From positions 1 through 29,013 of IMG/VR virus record IMGVR_UViG_3300020731_000064: DNA of 29,013 bases. One strand, 5' to 3'. The notes under the pieces were generated by a model that ran no database searches, was not told where the DNA came from, and saw only the letters and a list, made by a program, of their open reading frames with translations. Below are positions 14,447 to 22,142 of this stretch, piece after piece; position 1 is the first letter of the stretch, and the number at the start of each line of letters is the position of its first letter. The stretch comes from a virus. A program made the translations under genes and the position numbers.

Positions 14447-16965
14447 TGTTTACCTTTGTTGGCCTCTCGCCTTCTCATAGCAAGTTCGGCTTTGTGTTTA
14501 GCAATATCGGCACCGGTTTGTATGCCGATCTGTCTGTCAGCCGCGGCAGTCTGATTTCTGTGTTTTGCAACATCAACAATCGTATTGAGTGCGGCCTGCT
14601 TCTCTTGTGTATCGATTTGGTTTTTGTGTTTGGCCATATCGATACCGGCTTTGTATGCGCCTAGCTGTTGGTCGCCAGCTATTTTTTGTTGCTCTAAGGC
14701 TAGTTTTGCTTGAGCAATTTGCGCTTCCATCTGGGCCTTTTGGGCTTTGATTTGAACTTCTTGTTGTGCAATTTGCAGTTCTTGCTGTTGCATCTGTAGA
14801 ACTGGGTCTTGCGCCTGTTGCTGGGCTTGCTGTTGAGCAGCCATTGCCTGGTGTTGTTGGGCAACTTGTTGGGCTGCTTGTGCCAGCATCCCAGACAATG
14901 CAGTCTCGAGCTGGGGACTCATCTTTTCATCCTCGGGCGGCATTGCCATTCCGAGTTGTTCTTCTACCTGCTGACGATACATATATCCCGCATGCTCGCC
15001 CATGTGCGCCTGAAGAGCCGCCATGATTTGATTGGCTTGGGGATTCTGACCAATAATCGCCATGATCATTGGATCTTGCATCATCGACTGATGAACCTGA
15101 ATATGCGCCTGATGATTTTGGAATAAGAAAGCCTTTAGCGGCTTGCCCTTAAGCGCCGCTTGATTCTCAGATACAGGGTCTGTAGGTTTCTGATCATCTG
15201 GTAAAGGTACGAGTTTGTCCGCATTTTTAATTCCTAAAACATCCAACATTGATCGGTGCAGCTGTGGAAGATCATAGATCTGTGGCGCCATTTGGGCCAT
15301 CTGGATCACTGCTTGATACTGCACTACCCTCTGAGAAAGAGTAGCCGCGTTAGGATCAGAAACCGGAATAATGTCTACTTTATCGTAATCGGCTTTCTTA
15401 GACTTTCTTCCGCCATACTCTGGGTCGTAGGTATAGTCTGGGTCTGTGTAGTCTCGAATGATATTCTTAAGAAGTTTCAGCTCCTGCTTTAAGGCAAAGT
15501 GTGTGCGGGCTTGCACTGCACTTAACACTTTAAGTTGTCTCTCTAGTAGAGCCAGAGTAGTTCCCACGGGTGTCTGGGCAGACATGTCGGACACACTCAT
15601 ATCGGCAGTAGCAGCAAACCTACGGCCTTCTTCTACGATGTTATTGAGTAGTGTATAAAGAACTTGGCTGGGTTCTTTGTAGGGCAAAGGAAGAATAGAG
15701 TCGCGGATATTTCCGGACGCTACGTCTACATCCCTGAACTCTCCCGGAGCAATTGGGGTATCATCGCCCTTAATGCGAAGGCCCCTGGACTTGAGTCCCC
15801 CAGGCAGGTTTGATAAAGTTCCTGCATCAATGAGCTGTCGCATGATGCTAGTGGCAGATTTAGCAAACCCGCCAATGAGGTGGAACAATCCGAACCCGTA
15901 AGCGCCAAAGCCGGGTATGTATTGATAGTGGACAAAATGCTGTCTCTTGAGGTTGAGTTTATCGCCTTCATTCCAATTTCTCCTTATGGATAAAATATCA
16001 TGAGTACCCTTAATTAAGGTGACAACATAAGGAACCATAATTCCTGTTTCATCACCCTTCTCATCAACATCTTCGAAACCTTCTAACTCAAGATCAACGT
16101 GGCACTCATAAAGAGTGTAGCGTTCATCATTCAAATCACTAAACCCAGTCTCCTTATCCTTGGCCATCTGGATATCTTCTCTGGCTCGGCTAGGGTCTGG
16201 CAACTCTATGTCTCTATAGAATCCGGCATTCTGTAGCTTAACAATCTCGTTCTTGGTTTTTCTCATGACGTGCGTCACTCGATAGCAAGTATCCATATCT
16301 GTGGTCCCGTAGGGAAGAATGATATCTTCGGCAGGGATGAACATGGAGACTTGACGGCCTAGATTTGGGTCGTAGTAGACCTTCTTAAAAGCTGAACCCG
16401 TCGCAGGCAAAGACCAAAGCATGCGTTCGTGTTCTGGCCTGAATTCTTTCATGACCTCGGTCAACTCGTTGTTCATGTCGTCTTGGACATTGATCGATAT
16501 CTCGCGAGTTTCATTTGTCTCTTTACCAATGATCTTGCTGCGGACTGGTCCTTGGGCGGGGAAAGTCTCGGTGATCATCTCAGACTGAAACCTGACCACA
16601 GCCTCCGTAATCATGGGGTGAAAGACCCCTGATGCACCGTCCCAGGGTTCTGTTCTTTCTTCTATATGCAGGCCCAACAGTTTAAGACCTTCTGTATAGG
16701 CTTTCTCCCAGTCCTTCCTGGAATTCTTGTCTTGGTCAATACTTTTATCTAAATCTCCAGCCAAGGTGGCCAGGGCAGCCTCACTGATATCATCGGCCAA
16801 GTTATCATCAAAACCCTCATCCTCGCCTGTTTCAATATCAATCTCAAGATCGCCTGCTTTAATATGAACTGCCTCTGGATCTACAATTTCTATTTCCATC
16901 GGCTCCTGATCTTGGGCCAGGCTCTCGAGTCCAGCTGGGGCTTGGTTAAGTGATTTGTCTATCAT
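14443..16965 (-). CDS. Portal (head-tail connector) protein
   Basis: An 840-residue portal of the large podovirus-type class. The acidic N-terminus is followed by the core (DWEKAYTEGLKLLGLHIEER, EPWDGASGVFHPMITEAVVR, LPATGSAFKKVYYDP, IPAEDIILPYGTTDMDTCYR) and VHYQYIPGFGAYGFGLFHLI. The C-terminal 250 residues are a long Gln/Ala-rich coiled-coil (MAAQQQAQQQAQDP, QQQELQIAQQEVQIKAQKAQ) that would form the portal barrel. I chose the ATG at 16965 because AAGGAA precedes it and it follows the upstream stop; an in-frame ATG at 16989 lacks such a site. The protein forms the DNA gate for the terminase. Confidence 0.9.
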   Translation of the reverse strand: MIDKSLNQAPAGLESLAQDQEPMEIEIVDPEAVHIKAGDLEIDIETGEDEGFDDNLADDISEAALATLAGDLDKSIDQDKNSRKDWEKAYTEGLKLLGLHIEERTEPWDGASGVFHPMITEAVVRFQSEMITETFPAQGPVRSKIIGKETNETREISINVQDDMNNELTEVMKEFRPEHERMLWSLPATGSAFKKVYYDPNLGRQVSMFIPAEDIILPYGTTDMDTCYRVTHVMRKTKNEIVKLQNAGFYRDIELPDPSRAREDIQMAKDKETGFSDLNDERYTLYECHVDLELEGFEDVDEKGDETGIMVPYVVTLIKGTHDILSIRRNWNEGDKLNLKRQHFVHYQYIPGFGAYGFGLFHLIGGFAKSATSIMRQLIDAGTLSNLPGGLKSRGLRIKGDDTPIAPGEFRDVDVASGNIRDSILPLPYKEPSQVLYTLLNNIVEEGRRFAATADMSVSDMSAQTPVGTTLALLERQLKVLSAVQARTHFALKQELKLLKNIIRDYTDPDYTYDPEYGGRKSKKADYDKVDIIPVSDPNAATLSQRVVQYQAVIQMAQMAPQIYDLPQLHRSMLDVLGIKNADKLVPLPDDQKPTDPVSENQAALKGKPLKAFLFQNHQAHIQVHQSMMQDPMIMAIIGQNPQANQIMAALQAHMGEHAGYMYRQQVEEQLGMAMPPEDEKMSPQLETALSGMLAQAAQQVAQQHQAMAAQQQAQQQAQDPVLQMQQQELQIAQQEVQIKAQKAQMEAQIAQAKLALEQQKIAGDQQLGAYKAGIDMAKHKNQIDTQEKQAALNTIVDVAKHRNQTAAADRQIGIQTGADIAKHKAELAMRRREANKGKQ

Positions 16966-16973
16966 GATGTTCC

Positions 16974-17552
16974 TTAAATTAATTTCCAATTACCTGATGA
17001 ATAATGTTGCGGCATTGCAACCCCACCGGACTTGTTACCTGAATCTTGTTTCATATAGCTCTTTAATGATTCCAACATTTTGAGTTGGTCTTTGTTGTAT
17101 TTCATTTCATCGTTGGCTTCTTTTGGCCATTGATTTAATAAATATCCTCGCATTGCAGAGTCTGTTCCGTTTTGCACCGCATCTGCGGCTGGCCTGCCTT
17201 CGTCCATTGTTTGTTTAAAGTCACCAGAAACTGTAGCAAGTGTAGCAAGTTGCTTTGCAGTCATTGAATCTATTAAATCTTTTCTAGTTTTATTTGCAAT
17301 GGGATCGACATGCATTAATTCGCCAACCAAGTCGTGATGGGTAAATTCATTAGGTTTGCCTATCATCACTCCGACTCTATCAATGGGAAATTCTTTTGGC
17401 CTTGGAGCGTTTGGAGCGCCGGGCTCGTTTTGAGGCCATGTTTCGGCGTAGTCTTCCCCTGCATTTCCAACCATTACGATAGGATTATGTTTTGCAATAA
17501 ATGGGTATTCTTCAACAGCTTTACTCATTAAATTGTTTATATAATCATCCAT
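16974..17552 (-). CDS. Unknown protein between terminase and portal
   Basis: A 192-residue protein with a mixed composition and Asn/Lys-rich C-terminus. Visible segments are FPIDRVGVMIGKPNEFTHHD followed by LVGELMHVDP. The HH and H residues could be a metal site but I do not recognise a peptidase motif. AAGGA precedes the ATG at 17552. Its AT-rich codons contrast with the terminase and portal genes on either side, so it could be a later insertion. Function unknown. Confidence 0.7.
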   Translation of the reverse strand: MDDYINNLMSKAVEEYPFIAKHNPIVMVGNAGEDYAETWPQNEPGAPNAPRPKEFPIDRVGVMIGKPNEFTHHDLVGELMHVDPIANKTRKDLIDSMTAKQLATLATVSGDFKQTMDEGRPAADAVQNGTDSAMRGYLLNQWPKEANDEMKYNKDQLKMLESLKSYMKQDSGNKSGGVAMPQHYSSGNWKLI

Positions 17553-17560
17553 CTCAATCC

Positions 17561-19057
17561 TTAATAGTATGCGGCACGACGACGATAGGAAGACGGTTCG
17601 TCTTTCTCGTCAGAATTTAATGACAAAAACCCGCCCTTTCTGAATCTCAGCAATGCTTGGGTTGTTGAGTCCACAAGGTCATCATGGTCTGAGTTTGGGA
17701 ATGCGGCCAATTCTTCGATTACTTCATCCGCCCATCTGGTAGGCGGCGCCCAGACCTTTCCGCTTGCAAAAAGATCAGACACTGAATTAATCCTGACCAT
17801 CTTATCATTTCCCCTGCTGGGCGTAAACTCTTGCACCGGGATACCCATCGCCCTTAATTCATAAATAAGAGGCGCTCCGGATGCCTTTGCCTCTACGATA
17901 AATGCATCTGGCTCCCAGTTTCTATATTCTTCCAATGCTACTTGTTTAAGCTCCGGGAATTCCATCCGTCTTTTAAATGCATCTAATAATATGACGTGTG
18001 GATCTCGGACGTTCTCGTTAAGATAGAAAACTCCCCATGTTGTGCATGCAGAGTAATCGCTTCGTTCGTTCTTAGTAAAGGCAGTATCCCAAGACTGGAT
18101 TACATACTCGCATATTGGAACTTTATCCTCTTCCCATATCTTCCACCACTCCCGCTTGACGATAGCCCCTTCCTCCGAGGTTGGGGACTGCATGTACTGG
18201 GCATTCCATTTCGCAACGGGGAGTTCAGACTTGAGGGCTTCTAGTTCTTCTAGCTTCCAGAATTCCGGCCATAGGGGGTTTCCGCTTGGCATAATTGCCG
18301 GTAGCTGTATGACCTCCCACTTCTCCCCATCCCTGTCGATCATGGACTGGATGATCTTACCGGTCAGGTCTTTCTTCGCCCAGCGGGTCATCACCACCAC
18401 AATAGCCCCTCCAGGCTGTAGACGCTGGCGAGGACCAGATGTGTACCATTCGTATACTTTATCGAAGACAGTAGGGTCTCCTTGGGCTAAAGCTGCTTCT
18501 TGTTCCGAGTGCGGGTCATCGATAATAAGCAGGTCGGCACCTTTACCTGTTACTGTACCGCCAACACCGATCGCAAAGTATTCGCCATTCTTATTCGTAC
18601 TCCATCTTCCGGCAGCCTTACTATCTGACCTCAGATTCACAAATGGGAATATCTTATGATAAGTTTCGGAGGCAACCAAGTTCCTCACCTTGCGTCCAAA
18701 TCCAACAGCCAACTCGGCAGTGTTAGAGGTTTGGATGATCTTCTTCCCTGGGTATTTGCCCAAAAACCAGGCCGGCAGCAGATAAGACGCAAACTCAGAC
18801 TTGGTATGTCTAGGCGGCATATTGATAATAAGACGCTTTAATTTACCACTGGCGATCTCTTCAAACTTTTCCGCCATCAACTCATGATGTCTACCATGTA
18901 TAAACCCAGGCCACATCTCCCCAACAAACATCATAAAGTCATCGGCGGCTTTTTCTACGTTGAGGCTCTCTTTGTACACCTCAAACATATCCCACATCTC
19001 CTGCGCCAACTCTGGAGGCATATTCTGTATAGCAGCTTCCATCGCTTCTATATTCAT
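17561..19057 (-). CDS. terL: Terminase large subunit
   Basis: A 498-residue packaging motor. The N-terminal ATPase has a Walker A-like NMPPRHTKS (residues 79-87) and a Walker B LLIIDDPHSEQEA (from residue 176). The C-terminal RNase H-fold nuclease has SWDTAF (Asp323), VEAKASG (Glu388) and FPNSDHDDLVD (Asp458/459), the expected metal ligands. It pumps DNA into the head through the portal and cuts it. The start overlaps the stop of the winged-helix gene by ATGA. Length is normal for the family. Confidence 0.95.
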   Translation of the reverse strand: MNIEAMEAAIQNMPPELAQEMWDMFEVYKESLNVEKAADDFMMFVGEMWPGFIHGRHHELMAEKFEEIASGKLKRLIINMPPRHTKSEFASYLLPAWFLGKYPGKKIIQTSNTAELAVGFGRKVRNLVASETYHKIFPFVNLRSDSKAAGRWSTNKNGEYFAIGVGGTVTGKGADLLIIDDPHSEQEAALAQGDPTVFDKVYEWYTSGPRQRLQPGGAIVVVMTRWAKKDLTGKIIQSMIDRDGEKWEVIQLPAIMPSGNPLWPEFWKLEELEALKSELPVAKWNAQYMQSPTSEEGAIVKREWWKIWEEDKVPICEYVIQSWDTAFTKNERSDYSACTTWGVFYLNENVRDPHVILLDAFKRRMEFPELKQVALEEYRNWEPDAFIVEAKASGAPLIYELRAMGIPVQEFTPSRGNDKMVRINSVSDLFASGKVWAPPTRWADEVIEELAAFPNSDHDDLVDSTTQALLRFRKGGFLSLNSDEKDEPSSYRRRAAYY

Positions 19058-19368
19058 TCAAGCTCCCTAAACTTTATATACACAGGCCGAACACTTCTGT
19101 CTTTATTCGCGAGCTTCTTACAAACACCAATCTTACACAAATTGTTGACTATCCTTACAAGATTAGCCCGCCCCTTATCCCCCGTCCCCCTCATGAGATC
19201 CTCATAGGATGGACCATACCCCATCTTCTTCCAATGCTCATCTATCACTAGGAATACATTCCTCTCTTTAGGCGTCATCTCCATCTCCATACATTCTGTC
19301 TCACTCAACCTACCAGGCCGGGCCATCGCTCTCAACTCTTTTTTAGTGTGGACATATTTTCTCTTCAT
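19054..19368 (-). CDS. LexA-like winged-helix DNA-binding protein
   Basis: A 104-residue protein. After a basic N-terminus it has TPKERNVFLVIDEHWKKMGY, then GPSYEDLMRGTGDKG and VRIVNNLCKIGVCKKL. This matches the LexA N-terminal winged helix order (T-x-K-E-R...G-x-x-PSY-x-x-L). There is no C-terminal protease, so it would not self-cleave. It lies between the terminase subunits; it could regulate the virion operon or bind packaging DNA. The ATG at 19368 was taken since the longer frame would start at TTG. A 10-mer CAACAAGTTG lies 25 bases upstream of this start. Confidence 0.75.
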   Translation of the reverse strand: MKRKYVHTKKELRAMARPGRLSETECMEMEMTPKERNVFLVIDEHWKKMGYGPSYEDLMRGTGDKGRANLVRIVNNLCKIGVCKKLANKDRSVRPVYIKFRELE

Positions 19369-19433
19369 AATCAACAACTTACGATAGCCCCCCAACAAGT
19401 TGACCCCTTTTTTGAAAAAATATACCCCCCACC

Positions 19434-20168
19434 CTATTTTGTTTCAGAGAGTGACGGGGGGGGTTCCAGGTCAACAAGTTGGGGAGGGTCTATGGTATTT
19501 TCTAGGGATTGAATGAGTGGAATAGTATGCGTAGGATCCCCGCCCGCCTCGCTCGCCGGCGCGGGGGGCGGGGCGTGGGTGGGGTCGCGCCCTTCGGATA
19601 TCTCTTCCAGTAACGACCTCCCGCCTGAGCGCGCCGGCTTGGCGTCCACGTCCACCACTGCCTTGATGCGCTCCAGTAGTTGCGCTTTGATGTCTCCGCT
19701 CTTTTGGTGGATGACTGTTGTCTCTTTGCGCTCCATGAAGGCGCCGACATCGTACAGTTTACCGATGAGTTCTAGCGCCTTCATCCGTTGAGCCGGTGGG
19801 AAATCCTCATCAATGGAGTGCTTTACTAGTTGATGAATGAGGAGAGCCTTCAATTCTCTAGGGGTTCGCAGTTTCTCCGCCTCAATCGCCAACTTGTAAG
19901 CGTTCACCTCTTGGATCACGCGTGGATCACTGGCGAGCTTATACGGATCACTGGCAAGCGTATAGTCGCTCCGAGCGTTATACGTCTCTCTATATGCTTG
20001 TCTCTTGCTCATTGTCCCTTCAGCCAGTTTGCGGGCGTACTCGCGCTGTTTATTCGTGAGGGGTTGTTTTGTCCCCAGGATTGACTCTATCGGCGTGCTC
20101 TCCAGTGTTTCCCTTATTTGCGCCCGAGTTAACTTCTTGACTGGCGCGCGCTTTATTGATTCCCCCAT
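19434..20168 (-). CDS. terS: Terminase small subunit
   Basis: A 244-residue protein first in the virion operon. The N-terminal half has the helix-turn-helix style of TerS (KQREYARKLAEGTMSKRQAY) followed by helices (DPRVIQEVNAYKLAIEAEKL). The middle has RMKALELIGKLYDVGAFMER, a common TerS segment. The C-terminal 60 residues are Pro/Gly/Glu-rich and GC-rich, with a duplicated DPTH. The ATG at 20168 has a GGGGAGG site; the frame continues upstream without support. It binds phage DNA and feeds it to the large subunit. Confidence 0.85.
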   Translation of the reverse strand: MGESIKRAPVKKLTRAQIRETLESTPIESILGTKQPLTNKQREYARKLAEGTMSKRQAYRETYNARSDYTLASDPYKLASDPRVIQEVNAYKLAIEAEKLRTPRELKALLIHQLVKHSIDEDFPPAQRMKALELIGKLYDVGAFMERKETTVIHQKSGDIKAQLLERIKAVVDVDAKPARSGGRSLLEEISEGRDPTHAPPPAPASEAGGDPTHTIPLIQSLENTIDPPQLVDLEPPPSLSETK

Positions 20169-20199
20169 ATAACCTCCCCTCAACTTGTTGACTGGTGCA

Positions 20200-20228
20200 A
20201 GTATAAGCGAGAACACCGACCCATGCAA
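20200..20228 (-). promoter_or_regulatory. Sigma70-type promoter of the virion operon
   Basis: On the minus strand TTGCAT (20223-20228) and TATACT (20200-20205) are 17 bases apart, 32 bases before the terminase small subunit start. The -10 matches five of six consensus positions, the -35 three of six. A CAACAAGTTG 10-mer (20181-20190) begins about 4 bases past the expected transcription start, where an operator would lie. Confidence 0.6.
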
Positions 20229-20305
20229 ACACCCCGAAAATCAAATAGTATCCCTTATAAATCAACAACTTACACGCGTTGGCACGATTTTTGTCCCATA
20301 TAAGG

Positions 20306-20333
20306 TATGGGGTACGAAAAAAAGAGCCCCATA
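20306..20333 (+). promoter_or_regulatory. Leader hairpin of the plus-strand island
   Basis: TATGGGG and CCCCATA form a 7-pair stem with a 14-base A-rich loop in the gap between the divergent operons (20169-20363), followed by TTTT. It would lie in the 5' leader of the first plus-strand gene and could act as an attenuator or stabilising stem. No clear sigma70 promoter was found for this strand; a TGGCACG (20280-20286) with TTGT at sigma54-like spacing lies just upstream. Confidence 0.35.
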
Positions 20334-20363
20334 TTTTCAACAACTAACCAAGGAAAACACACT

Positions 20364-20672
20364 ATGTATTCACAATTCAAAACCCTTGAAAATCTAATCG
20401 ATTACCACCTTACCAGTGAACAAACCATGTTCCTTTGCGACTTGACCGGCCTAAGTGTTGACGATCGCGACTTTGACTCGCTTCAAGCGTGGTTTGACCA
20501 AAACGATCCGTTTTATAAATCGGCTTGGGCAATGCGCTCGGGCGGGTCTTTTGCGGGTCATATCGCCGATGCTTACATGGTCGCCGACTCTCACAACCGC
20601 TTGATCTTAATCAACGCCTTCCAAGACCTATTCAAGCGCTTTATGCCCACTAGTGTGACTGAAGAGGCTTGA
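20364..20672 (+). CDS. First gene of the ribozyme island, unknown function
   Basis: A 102-residue protein starting MYSQFKTLENLIDYHLTSEQ; the ATG has AAGGA upstream, and the frame's upstream extension has no ribosome site. It is predominantly helical with FDQNDPFYKSAWAMRSGGSF in the middle. Its last codons (Thr-Ser-Val-Thr-Glu-Glu-Ala-stop) are part of the first hammerhead ribozyme: Ser-Val lies in stem I, Thr-Glu-Glu in the catalytic core, and the TGA stop in loop II. It would be the 5' end of the processed transcript. Confidence 0.75.
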   Translation: MYSQFKTLENLIDYHLTSEQTMFLCDLTGLSVDDRDFDSLQAWFDQNDPFYKSAWAMRSGGSFAGHIADAYMVADSHNRLILINAFQDLFKRFMPTSVTEEA

Positions 20673-20704
20673 TGAGCCGAAACCGGCGAGAGCCGGTCTC
20701 ACAC
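20653..20704 (+). ncRNA. Type I hammerhead ribozyme 1
   Basis: Stem I GTGTGA (20653-20658) pairs with TCACAC (20699-20704). The core CTGAAGA follows (position 7 is A, a tolerated position). Stem II GGCT/AGCC has loop TGATG. GAAA follows, then stem III CCGGC/GCCGG with a GAGA tetraloop (GNRA), and TC closes the GUC site. Cleavage would fall between 20698 and 20699, leaving a 23-nt leader on the next message. The 5' half overlaps the end of the upstream gene. Confidence 0.92.
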
Positions 20705-20721
20705 AACTACTAAGGAAACCA

Positions 20722-21171
20722 ATGAAAAACGAAATCATCTCAGCCCTTCACACCTTTGCACACAAACGCCCACAACTTGAATGGCGCAATTACGGCGACT
20801 CATCCAGTTACCGCGCGGAGGCGCGCTCTATTACAAGAGACTTGCAACACGCACGCGCCCTTCTTCGCAAAGTAGAGGTATCGGGTATCACCGCTCAAGA
20901 TTTGATCAAGGCGAGCTCTGAGGCGTTTTCAGGTCGGTTAACGATTATGCCCGCCAACTCTTACAACGACGAAATTCGAATCGACTACTGCACTGGGCAA
21001 TACTTCGCGACCGAGTACCGCAAAGCAGTTTGCGCAGTATTGGCTCGCGCGCTCTGGAATCATTGGAGAGAAGACCGCAAAGACGGCGCCATCATGACAT
21101 CCGGACAACAACTCCGCGCGATAGCCCGCTCAGAGCTTGGCGCGTCATTGGCGAGAATTTATTTTGGATGA
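20722..21171 (+). CDS. Unknown conserved phage/plasmid-type protein
   Basis: A 149-residue protein. It contains RPQLEWRNYGDSSSYRAEAR, then RDLQHARALLRKVEV and IDYCTGQYFATEYRKAVCAV, followed by ALWNHWREDRKDG. I recall similar proteins in phages and plasmids without known function. AAGGAA precedes the ATG, and the whole leader is created by cleavage of hammerhead 1. The stop codon lies directly before stem I of hammerhead 2 (21172). Confidence 0.75.
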   Translation: MKNEIISALHTFAHKRPQLEWRNYGDSSSYRAEARSITRDLQHARALLRKVEVSGITAQDLIKASSEAFSGRLTIMPANSYNDEIRIDYCTGQYFATEYRKAVCAVLARALWNHWREDRKDGAIMTSGQQLRAIARSELGASLARIYFG

Positions 21172-21221
21172 GCATAACTGATGAGGCTTGATGAGCCGAA
21201 ACCCCTGCGGGGGTCTTATGC
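21172..21221 (+). ncRNA. Type I hammerhead ribozyme 2
   Basis: Stem I GCATAA (21172-21177) pairs with TTATGC (21216-21221). The core is the standard CTGATGA. Stem II GGCT/AGCC has loop TGATG, then GAAA. Stem III CCCC/GGGG is closed by a TGCG tetraloop (UNCG type). TC ends the GUC site and cleavage would be between 21215 and 21216. Stem I begins one base after the upstream stop codon and the next start is 26 nt after the cut. Confidence 0.95.
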
Positions 21222-21241
21222 AACAACAAGGAAACAAAACC

Positions 21242-21889
21242 ATGCGAGTAATTATGTTGAAAAAAGAGGCGAGCGCGCTCACTGGTGGGCTCACCGAAAC
21301 CTCTAAGATGCCGTGCAATTCCTACAGTCTACCGACCGAGGCGTGCGCGACCGGTTTCAAAATGGCTCAAATTGAGGGATCGATCTGTTTTTACTGCTAC
21401 GCTAATTCCGGCTTTTACCTGCTTTATCAAAACACAATAAAACCCGCCCAATTCGCGCGCCTTGATTCAATTAATGATCCCCATTGGGTGGACGCAATGG
21501 TCACTCTAATTGGCGTCGACCCTTATTTTAGGTGGCACGACTCCGGCGACCTTCAGGGGCTCGAGCACTTCAAGAAAATTGTTGAGGTAGCACAATTGAC
21601 GCCAAAAACAAAACACTGGCTACCGACCCGTGAATACTCAATCATTAGGGATTTTATCTCAGCCGGTGGAGTAATCCCCAAAAACCTCATTGTCCGGCTC
21701 TCGGGTATGTATCCTGACAAGGCCGTGAAGGTACCCAAGAGCCTCGAAGGCGTGCGAGGCGTGACAACGTCCAACGTCCACACAAAAAAGCCCTTGGGGC
21801 TCGCCTGTAAAGCCCCAGAGCAAGCCGGCGAGTGTCGCGACTGTCGCGCTTGTTGGACTTCGAAACCGGTATCGTGTTTGATGCATTAG
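21242..21889 (+). CDS. Gp88-family protein
   Basis: A 215-residue protein of the family named after a mycobacteriophage 'gene product 88'. The pattern is KMPCNSYSLPTEACATG, CFYCYANSGFYLLYQNT, WVDAMVTLIG, FRWHDSGDL, HWLPTREYS, then NLIVRLSGMYPD, and a Cys-rich end (CRDCRACW). The Cys residues suggest an iron-sulfur or zinc centre. Biochemical function is unknown. I chose ATG 21242 because AAGGAA lies 8 bases upstream; the frame extends back through the ribozyme, which is not translated in my reading. Confidence 0.85.
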   Translation: MRVIMLKKEASALTGGLTETSKMPCNSYSLPTEACATGFKMAQIEGSICFYCYANSGFYLLYQNTIKPAQFARLDSINDPHWVDAMVTLIGVDPYFRWHDSGDLQGLEHFKKIVEVAQLTPKTKHWLPTREYSIIRDFISAGGVIPKNLIVRLSGMYPDKAVKVPKSLEGVRGVTTSNVHTKKPLGLACKAPEQAGECRDCRACWTSKPVSCLMH

Positions 21890-21940
21890 CATGACTGATG
21901 AGGCCTGAGAGGCCGAAACCCGAGCGATCGGGTCTCATGC
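21889..21940 (+). ncRNA. Type I hammerhead ribozyme 3
   Basis: Stem I GCATGA (21889-21894) pairs with TCATGC (21935-21940). Core CTGATGA, stem II GGCC/GGCC with loop TGAGA, GAAA, and stem III CCCGA/TCGGG with GCGA tetraloop. Cleavage after TC is between 21934 and 21935. The first base of stem I is the last base of the upstream TAG stop. The cut leaves a 22-nt leader with AAGGGAA. Stem I and III differ from the other copies yet keep pairing, a covariation pattern. Confidence 0.95.
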
Positions 21941-21956
21941 AACTACAAGGGAAATT

Positions 21957-22142
21957 ATGAAATACGAAATATGGTTAGACAATGGTGTATCAACGATTTT
22001 TGAGTATTTATCTGATGATTTATCTGATGTGCTAGACGCGTTTTGTAAAGAAGCAGGTTATATCGACCAAGCACATTATGTATCTCAATTTAATTTAACG
22101 GATAGTCCTTTTAACATTAAAAGCATAACCGATGAGTCCTGA
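21957..22142 (+). CDS. Small acidic hypothetical protein
   Basis: A 61-residue acidic protein starting MKYEIWLDNGVSTIFEYLSD. It has an alternating beta start and a helical middle (VLDAFCKEAGYID). Not recognised. Its last six codons (Ser-Ile-Thr-Asp-Glu-Ser) and stop lie in the 5' part of hammerhead 4: stem I reads through Ser-Ile, the core through Thr-Asp-Glu, and the TGA stop lies in loop II. AAGGGAA precedes the ATG. Confidence 0.7.
   Translation: MKYEIWLDNGVSTIFEYLSDDLSDVLDAFCKEAGYIDQAHYVSQFNLTDSPFNIKSITDES

Noticed and set aside
20255-20260. TATAAA as a -10 box for the plus island
   Set aside because: No acceptable -35 lies 15-19 bases upstream, and it is over 100 bases from the first start codon.
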